From assembly GCA_023957775.1 (NCBI GenBank), contig JAMLGR010000011.1, positions 1 through 64,000 on the forward strand: DNA of 64,000 bases. Reading direction: 5' to 3'. The notes below the pieces were generated by a model that saw only the letters and a list, made by a program, of their open reading frames with translations, ran no database searches and had not been told where the DNA came from. Position 1 is the first letter of the stretch. Every line of letters begins with the position of its first letter. Below, piece by piece: positions 59,941 to 64,000 of this stretch. The DNA is from Fimbriimonadaceae bacterium. GTDB taxonomy: Bacteria; Armatimonadota; Fimbriimonadia; Fimbriimonadales; Fimbriimonadaceae. Both the position numbers and the translations under genes were made by a program.

Positions 59941-61584
59941 ATGACAGAACCCTCCATCCCCCACTCCCCGCTGACGGCCCTTGCGACGTGGAAGGCCCTC
60001 GCTGCGCATCGGCAGTCGATGACGCGCCTGTCTCTGCGCACGCTCTTTGCCAACGAGCCCTACCGCGCGGAGAAGATGTCGGTGGAAGTCGACGACCTGT
60101 TGTTCGACTACTCCAAACACTTGGTGACGGACGAGACCCTGGGACTCTTGATCGCTTTGGCGGTGGAAACGGGGCTGCGTGAGCATATCGACGCGATGTT
60201 TCGGGGCGACCGTATCAACACGACCGAGGATCGCGCGGTGCTCCATGTGGCGTTGCGCGCTCCGCGCGGCACCTCCATCGAGGTCGACGGCGAGGACGTC
60301 GTCCCCCATGTGCACGCGGTGCTGGACAAGATGGGCGCGTTCGCGCGCGCGGTCCGGGAGGGTCAGTGGACCGGCCATACGGGCAAGCGGATCCGCAATG
60401 TGGTGAACATCGGGATCGGCGGTTCGGATCTGGGGCCGGTGATGGCGTACGAGGCGTTGCGCCACTTCAGCGATCGCAATCTCACCTTCCGGTTCGTTTC
60501 CAACGTGGATGGAACGGACTTTGCCGAGGCCGTGCTCGACCTCGACGCGGAGGAGACGCTGTTCATCGTCTCCTCCAAGACCTTCACCACGTTGGAGACG
60601 ATGACCAACGCGCAGACGGCCCGCGCCTGGGCGCTCGAGAAACTCGGAGACGAGGCGGCCATCGCCAAGCACTTCGTGGCCGTCTCCACCAACGAGGACG
60701 GAGTGGCTCGGTTCGGCATCGATCCCCGGAACATGTTCGAGTTCTGGGACTGGGTCGGAGGACGATACTCGATGTCCTCGGCGATCGGGCTCTCCACGAT
60801 GATCGCGATCGGGGACGCTCGGTTCCGGGAGATGCTCGACGGCATGCACCGGATGGACGAGCACTTCCGCACCGCCCCGTTCGAGCGCAACGTGCCGGTG
60901 CTGATGGGTTTGCTGGGCGTGTGGTACGCGGATTTCGTCGGGGCGCGCACGCTGGCCGTGCTGCCTTACGAACAGTATCTCAAACGGTTCCCCGCCTACC
61001 TGCAGCAGTTGGCGATGGAGAGCAACGGAAAGCACGTCACCCGCCACGGAAGGGAGGTCGACTACGCGACCGGGCCGGTCGTGTGGGGCGAGCCCGGGAC
61101 GAACGGACAGCACTCCTTCTACCAACTCATCCACCAGGGGACGGAGCTGATCCCGTGCGATTTCATCGCCTTTGTCCAACCGCTGTGGGATCTGGGACGT
61201 CACCACGAGGTGCTTCTGGCAAATGCGATCGCGCAAGCGGAGGCGCTCGCGTTCGGCAAGAGTGCCGAGGAGGTCGCCGAAGAAGGCACGGCGCCCGAGC
61301 TGGTGCCCCACCGCACGTTCGCCGGCGACCGTCCGTCAACCATGATCCTCATGGACCGGCTCACCCCGCGCAGCCTGGGCATGCTGGTGGCGATGTACGA
61401 GCACAGCGTGTTCACGCAAGGATCGATCTGGGGGATCGATTCGTTCGACCAGTGGGGGGTCGAGTTGGGAAAGGTCTTGGCCCAGCGGGTCCTTCCCGAG
61501 CTTGAGTCCCGTGCGGAGCCGGACCTGGCGCATGACGCCTCCACCAACTCGCTGATCCGGCGCTGCCGGGAGCGACGGGCATGA
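59941..61584 (+). CDS. pgi: Glucose-6-phosphate isomerase
   Basis: A 547-aa enzyme of the classical long form. Landmarks include [55 protein letters not shown], the active-site His in [13 protein letters not shown], and the C-terminal QWGVELGK. It interconverts glucose and fructose 6-phosphates. It begins 16 nt after pgl. Its ATG at 59941 starts [11 protein letters not shown]. The end overlaps manA by 4 nt. Confidence 0.96.
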   Translation: MTEPSIPHSPLTALATWKALAAHRQSMTRLSLRTLFANEPYRAEKMSVEVDDLLFDYSKHLVTDETLGLLIALAVETGLREHIDAMFRGDRINTTEDRAVLHVALRAPRGTSIEVDGEDVVPHVHAVLDKMGAFARAVREGQWTGHTGKRIRNVVNIGIGGSDLGPVMAYEALRHFSDRNLTFRFVSNVDGTDFAEAVLDLDAEETLFIVSSKTFTTLETMTNAQTARAWALEKLGDEAAIAKHFVAVSTNEDGVARFGIDPRNMFEFWDWVGGRYSMSSAIGLSTMIAIGDARFREMLDGMHRMDEHFRTAPFERNVPVLMGLLGVWYADFVGARTLAVLPYEQYLKRFPAYLQQLAMESNGKHVTRHGREVDYATGPVVWGEPGTNGQHSFYQLIHQGTELIPCDFIAFVQPLWDLGRHHEVLLANAIAQAEALAFGKSAEEVAEEGTAPELVPHRTFAGDRPSTMILMDRLTPRSLGMLVAMYEHSVFTQGSIWGIDSFDQWGVELGKVLAQRVLPELESRAEPDLAHDASTNSLIRRCRERRA

Positions 61585-62528
61585 GCGGTCTGACCGCGCC
61601 GCTTCGGTTCGAGCCCATCTTCCAGTATCGCCTTTGGGGCGGACGGCGGCTGGAGCGCGTCCTGGAGACCCCGCTTCCCGGGGAGGGCCCGATCGGGGAG
61701 GCTTGGGTGCTGAGCGATCGGGACGACTTCCCGAGCGTGGTGGCCGACGGGGCTTTCCAAGGACGCACGCTTTCGGACCTCGTGCAGGAGCACCACGCCG
61801 CGATTCTGGGACGGTTTTCCAGTCGCTACGAGCGCTTTCCGCTTCTGCTGAAGTTCCTCGATGCGCGCGAGATGCTTTCGGTTCAGGTTCATCCGTCGGA
61901 CGACCAGGCCGACCTGCTTCCGCCGGGCGAGCGCGGCAAGACCGAGGCGTGGGTGGTGCTCGAGGCCGACGCGGACAGTGCGATCTCCGCCGGCCTCAAG
62001 CCTGGGACCACGCCCACCAAGCTGAAGGCGGCGCTTGCCGAGGGCTCGGTCGAACCGTTGCTCCATCGCTTCGTGCCCAAGGCCGGCGACGGGGTGTTCC
62101 TCCAGTCGGGAACCGTGCACGCGTTGGGCGGGGGCGTCATGGTGTTCGAGGTGCAGGAGAACAGCGACGTGACGTTTCGCCTCCACGACTGGGGAAGGGT
62201 CGACGCCAAGACGGGAAGCCCCCGAGAGCTTCATATCGAACAGGGGCTCCGGAGCATCGACTTTGACCGCGGGCCCGTGGATCCGGTGGACGCAGGGGCA
62301 GATCCGCTGTTCGATTGCGAGCACTTTCGGGTTTGGCGAAGACAGGGGGCGGATCCGTTTGCTGTCGGTGAGACCGATGAACCGCGGGTGCTGGTGTGTT
62401 TGGAGGGCTCCGCCGAGGTGTCGGGTACTTCGTTGCGCTCGGGGGACGTGGTGTTGTTGCCCGCCTCGCGGGGCAGGTGCACGTGCCGCCCGGTGGGAAT
62501 GGCCAACGTGCTCGAAATCGCGTTGTAA
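61581..62528 (+). CDS. manA: Mannose-6-phosphate isomerase, class I (short form)
   Basis: A 315-aa cupin-type isomerase. The zinc ligands are in [11 protein letters not shown] (Gln, His), [12 protein letters not shown] (Glu) and [11 protein letters not shown] (His). The [18 protein letters not shown] segment is also typical. It links mannose 6-phosphate to fructose 6-phosphate and so to pgi. The ATG overlaps the pgi stop (ATGA). It is the last gene of the operon and is followed by a large repeat cluster that could end transcription. Confidence 0.93.
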   Translation: MSGLTAPLRFEPIFQYRLWGGRRLERVLETPLPGEGPIGEAWVLSDRDDFPSVVADGAFQGRTLSDLVQEHHAAILGRFSSRYERFPLLLKFLDAREMLSVQVHPSDDQADLLPPGERGKTEAWVVLEADADSAISAGLKPGTTPTKLKAALAEGSVEPLLHRFVPKAGDGVFLQSGTVHALGGGVMVFEVQENSDVTFRLHDWGRVDAKTGSPRELHIEQGLRSIDFDRGPVDPVDAGADPLFDCEHFRVWRRQGADPFAVGETDEPRVLVCLEGSAEVSGTSLRSGDVVLLPASRGRCTCRPVGMANVLEIAL

Positions 62529-62900
62529 ACACTCTGGGAGTGCGCGCGCTTGCGCGTCGCCCTGAACCCGCCGGGCTCGCCCGGCGCCTTGGTGGTCGCC
62601 GCAAGCGGCTCGGTGAAAGGCGACGCGCAAGCGCGCACCTCGGTGCCGCCCGCTCGACGGGCGTGCGCCGAAGGCGAAGCCCGGCGAATGCAGGGCGACG
62701 CGCAAGCGCGCGCACTCCCAGGGGTGCCACGCCCGCTCGACGGGCGTGCACCGGGCGAGCCCGGTGAGTGCAGGGCGACGCGCAAGCGCGCGCACTCCCA
62801 GGGGTGCCACGCCCGCTCGACGGGCGTGCGCCGGGCGAGCCCGGTGAGTGCAGGGCGACGCGCAAGCGCGCGCACTCCCAGGGGGCCACGTCCGTTCGAG
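62529..62900. repeat. Cluster of 80-bp GC-rich tandem repeats with nested hairpins
   Basis: Two 80-bp units at 62721-62800 and 62801-62880 differ at one base. A diverged unit lies at 62643-62720, a half unit near 62605-62642 and an inverted half unit at 62530-62587. Each full unit holds a CACGCCCG-CTCGA-CGGGCGTG hairpin, a CCGGGCGAGCCCGG hairpin and a CGCGCAAGCGCGCG palindrome. All six frames give Arg/Ala/Gly-rich peptides, so it is not coding. It lies between the convergent ends of manA and the ThuA gene. Confidence 0.95.
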
Positions 62901-63899
62901 TTAGTGCGGCCAGGCGAGGTCTGCTGGCTTCACACCTTTGCGGAACCCGTCGAACCCGAAGGGGCTGGGTTGGTACGGTCCGACGAGGTCGACATCGGCC
63001 CTCGATGGAACGTCGAGACCAACCCCCCAGTACGCGGCGTTGACCAACAGTCGTCGAAGGTCTTCGTTCAGCAGGTCGGTGGCGGCGCCCATCGTGGTCG
63101 TGAAGACCTTCCCGAACCCGTTCCGTGGAGCGCGGGTCCATGCCACGGGCATCATGGGCTCGTTGAGCGGCTGTTCCGTGCCTTGGGCGGTCTTCTTTCG
63201 GCCCGTGGCCGGCGGATCGTCGGGGCCCATGCCTTCCACGACCTGACCGCGGACCAACACCTCGGCGTCCGTGGGTGGAGATGCCTCGTAAACGTCGGTC
63301 GTGCAAAACAGGTCGTGAACGCCGTTCAGAAGCGGGGCGTCCTTCGCGACCGGGACGCCCCGGGTCGCCTGTTTGCCGTGGACGCCCCAGTGGCTGATCC
63401 ACGTTTCACCCAACACGTGGCGCCCGAAGCCGCCCGGCCATTCGCCGCTCCGCCACCCGAATCGGCGATAGGGGCTGGGCGAGTCGGCTGGGTAGTCGAA
63501 GGCGTGGGTGCTGGTCCGCAACGCAACGATCGGTTTGCCTGAGGCCAGGTAATCCGCGAAGTGCCGCAACTGCGCGTCGGGCCATTGGCGAAACCGCAGG
63601 AGCATGACGCACAGGTCGGCCGAGTCGAGCGCTTCCATGCCGGGCTGGTGGTCGTGGCGGTTGGGGTCGATCGTTCCGTTCGGGCCGATCGAGAACAGAA
63701 CCGTGCATTTGAAGCCGTGCCGGAACGCGAGGATGCGGGCGAGTTGGGGCAAGCCCTCTTCCGAGCGATACTCCTCGTCGCCTGCCAAAAACACGACGTG
63801 CTTGCCTTGGCCCGGCCCCGAATTCCCTTCGTAAACCACCCAGGAGCGTTGCGTCGGCAGGGTGGTCAGAGCAAGCGCTGCGAGCGCGGCGAGAAGCAT
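62901..63899 (-). CDS. ThuA-domain secreted protein
   Basis: A 332-aa protein with a signal peptide (LLAALAALALTTLPT). The ThuA/amidotransferase-like fold shows HVVFLAGDEEYRSEEGLPQLARIL, the DHQPGMEALDSADLCVMLLRF segment and PIVALRTSTHAFDY. Members are linked to trehalose or other sugar use and often occur with cytochrome/DUF1501 genes. The ATG at 63899 is chosen because TATGCT lies 6 nt upstream; upstream in-frame ATGs would place the promoter inside the coding region. Confidence 0.88.
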   Translation of the reverse strand: MLLAALAALALTTLPTQRSWVVYEGNSGPGQGKHVVFLAGDEEYRSEEGLPQLARILAFRHGFKCTVLFSIGPNGTIDPNRHDHQPGMEALDSADLCVMLLRFRQWPDAQLRHFADYLASGKPIVALRTSTHAFDYPADSPSPYRRFGWRSGEWPGGFGRHVLGETWISHWGVHGKQATRGVPVAKDAPLLNGVHDLFCTTDVYEASPPTDAEVLVRGQVVEGMGPDDPPATGRKKTAQGTEQPLNEPMMPVAWTRAPRNGFGKVFTTTMGAATDLLNEDLRRLLVNAAYWGVGLDVPSRADVDLVGPYQPSPFGFDGFRKGVKPADLAWPH

Positions 63900-63905
63900 G
63901 GATCG

Positions 63906-63911
63906 AGCATA
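63906..63911 (-). promoter_or_regulatory. -10-like TATGCT before the ThuA gene
   Basis: On the minus strand TATGCT is followed by 6 nt and then the ATG at 63899. No Shine-Dalgarno site is present. Confidence 0.5.
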
Positions 63912-63918
63912 AAGCATC

Positions 63919-63946
63919 GGGCCCGAAGAGTGCACTCTCCGGGCCC
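63919..63946 (-). terminator. 28-nt palindrome after the PEP-CTERM gene
   Basis: GGGCCCG(G/A)AGAGTG and CACTCT(T/C)CGGGCCC arms pair fully on the minus strand, with one G-U. It lies 7 nt after the stop of the PEP-CTERM fragment. There is no T tract, so it is a weaker terminator candidate than the one at 53604. Confidence 0.6.
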
Positions 63947-63953
63947 GGTTGGG

Positions 63954-64000
63954 TTAGACCTTGCGTCGGCGTCGCAGCAGTGCGGCGGCGCCGAGTCCGA
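63954..64000 (-). CDS. C-terminal end of a PEP-CTERM protein (partial)
   Basis: The last 14 codons read GLGAAALLRRRRKV and end in TAA at 63954-63956. This matches the hydrophobic-then-basic end of the other PEP-CTERM proteins here. The VPEP motif and the body lie beyond the window. Confidence 0.7.
   Translation of the reverse strand, partial: GLGAAALLRRRRKV

Noticed and set aside
62643-62880. Possible CRISPR array
   Set aside because: The 80-bp units are tandem with no unique spacers, and the unit is itself palindromic. No cas gene is nearby.
62137-63402. 421-codon minus-strand frame with internal peptide repeats
   Set aside because: The peptide repeat only reflects translation of the 80-bp DNA repeats. 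It has no start signal and overlaps manA and the ThuA gene.

Overview
The window is high-GC bacterial chromosome (my estimate is about 65% G+C) with short intergenic gaps, many 1-4 nt stop/start overlaps and one tRNA. It has no rRNA, no CRISPR array and no recognisable transposase. Four proteins or fragments end in a VPEP-type PEP-CTERM tail with a poly-Arg end. Two gene pairs encode planctomycete-type cytochrome c/DUF1549/DUF1553 and DUF1501 proteins. There are also sulfatases, a SARP/BTAD regulator and many Tat or secretion signals. My best guess is Armatimonadota (Fimbriimonadia-like), with Planctomycetota or Verrucomicrobiota as alternatives. No phylogenetic marker here settles this.

Layout. 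1-9.2 kb: PEP-CTERM tail, hairpin repeats, exported Gfo/Idh/MocA oxidoreductase, acyl-CoA:carboxylate CoA-transferase, DUF885 metallopeptidase-like protein, enolase-superfamily dehydratase, Lnt-like acyltransferase and a parallel beta-helix protein. 9.1-16.8 kb: cysteine synthase, a MazE-like/Doc pair, a membrane protein, a DUF1501/cytochrome c pair and a nucleotidyltransferase with a 61-aa partner. 17-20.3 kb: a large unknown secreted protein and a PadR/membrane-protein pair with a clear operator. 20.4-27.6 kb: a molybdenum hydroxylase pair diverging from a 2-oxoacid:ferredoxin oxidoreductase locus, where the beta subunit is fused to both subunits of an ADP-forming acyl-CoA synthetase. 27.6-34.9 kb: DinB, MBL, CBS, Hsp20, a beta-propeller/GH105 fusion, an S4 protein, AlkD-like, PEP-CTERM and SRPBCC proteins. 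34.9-45 kb: a second cytochrome/DUF1501 pair, GH31, a small membrane protein, a sulfatase, tRNA-Ala(GGC) and a duplicated SASA esterase. 44.7-49.4 kb: two coupled secreted proteins of unknown function, a PIN toxin/HTH antitoxin pair and a truncated sulfatase. 49.5-54.3 kb: BTAD regulator, large lipoprotein and PEP-CTERM protein. 54.4-56.7 kb: YHYH protein and HupE-like membrane protein. 56.7-62.5 kb: gnd-zwf-pgl-pgi-manA. 62.5-64 kb: an 80-bp tandem repeat cluster, a ThuA protein and a PEP-CTERM tail.

How the parts work together. Much of the window looks like polysaccharide and sugar catabolism: beta-helix, propeller/GH105, GH31, sulfatases, SASA esterase, ThuA, Gfo/Idh/MocA and the cytochrome/DUF1501 pairs. 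The hexose-phosphate and oxidative pentose-phosphate operon could process the resulting sugars. The most unusual locus is 23009-27567. It appears to join oxidative decarboxylation of an aryl pyruvate to substrate-level ATP formation in one fused polypeptide plus its partner.

A recurring regulatory theme is a -10-like hexamer (often TAnnCT) only 5-9 nt upstream of the start codon with no Shine-Dalgarno site. This suggests widespread leaderless transcription. Operon-internal genes and some others instead carry good Shine-Dalgarno sequences.
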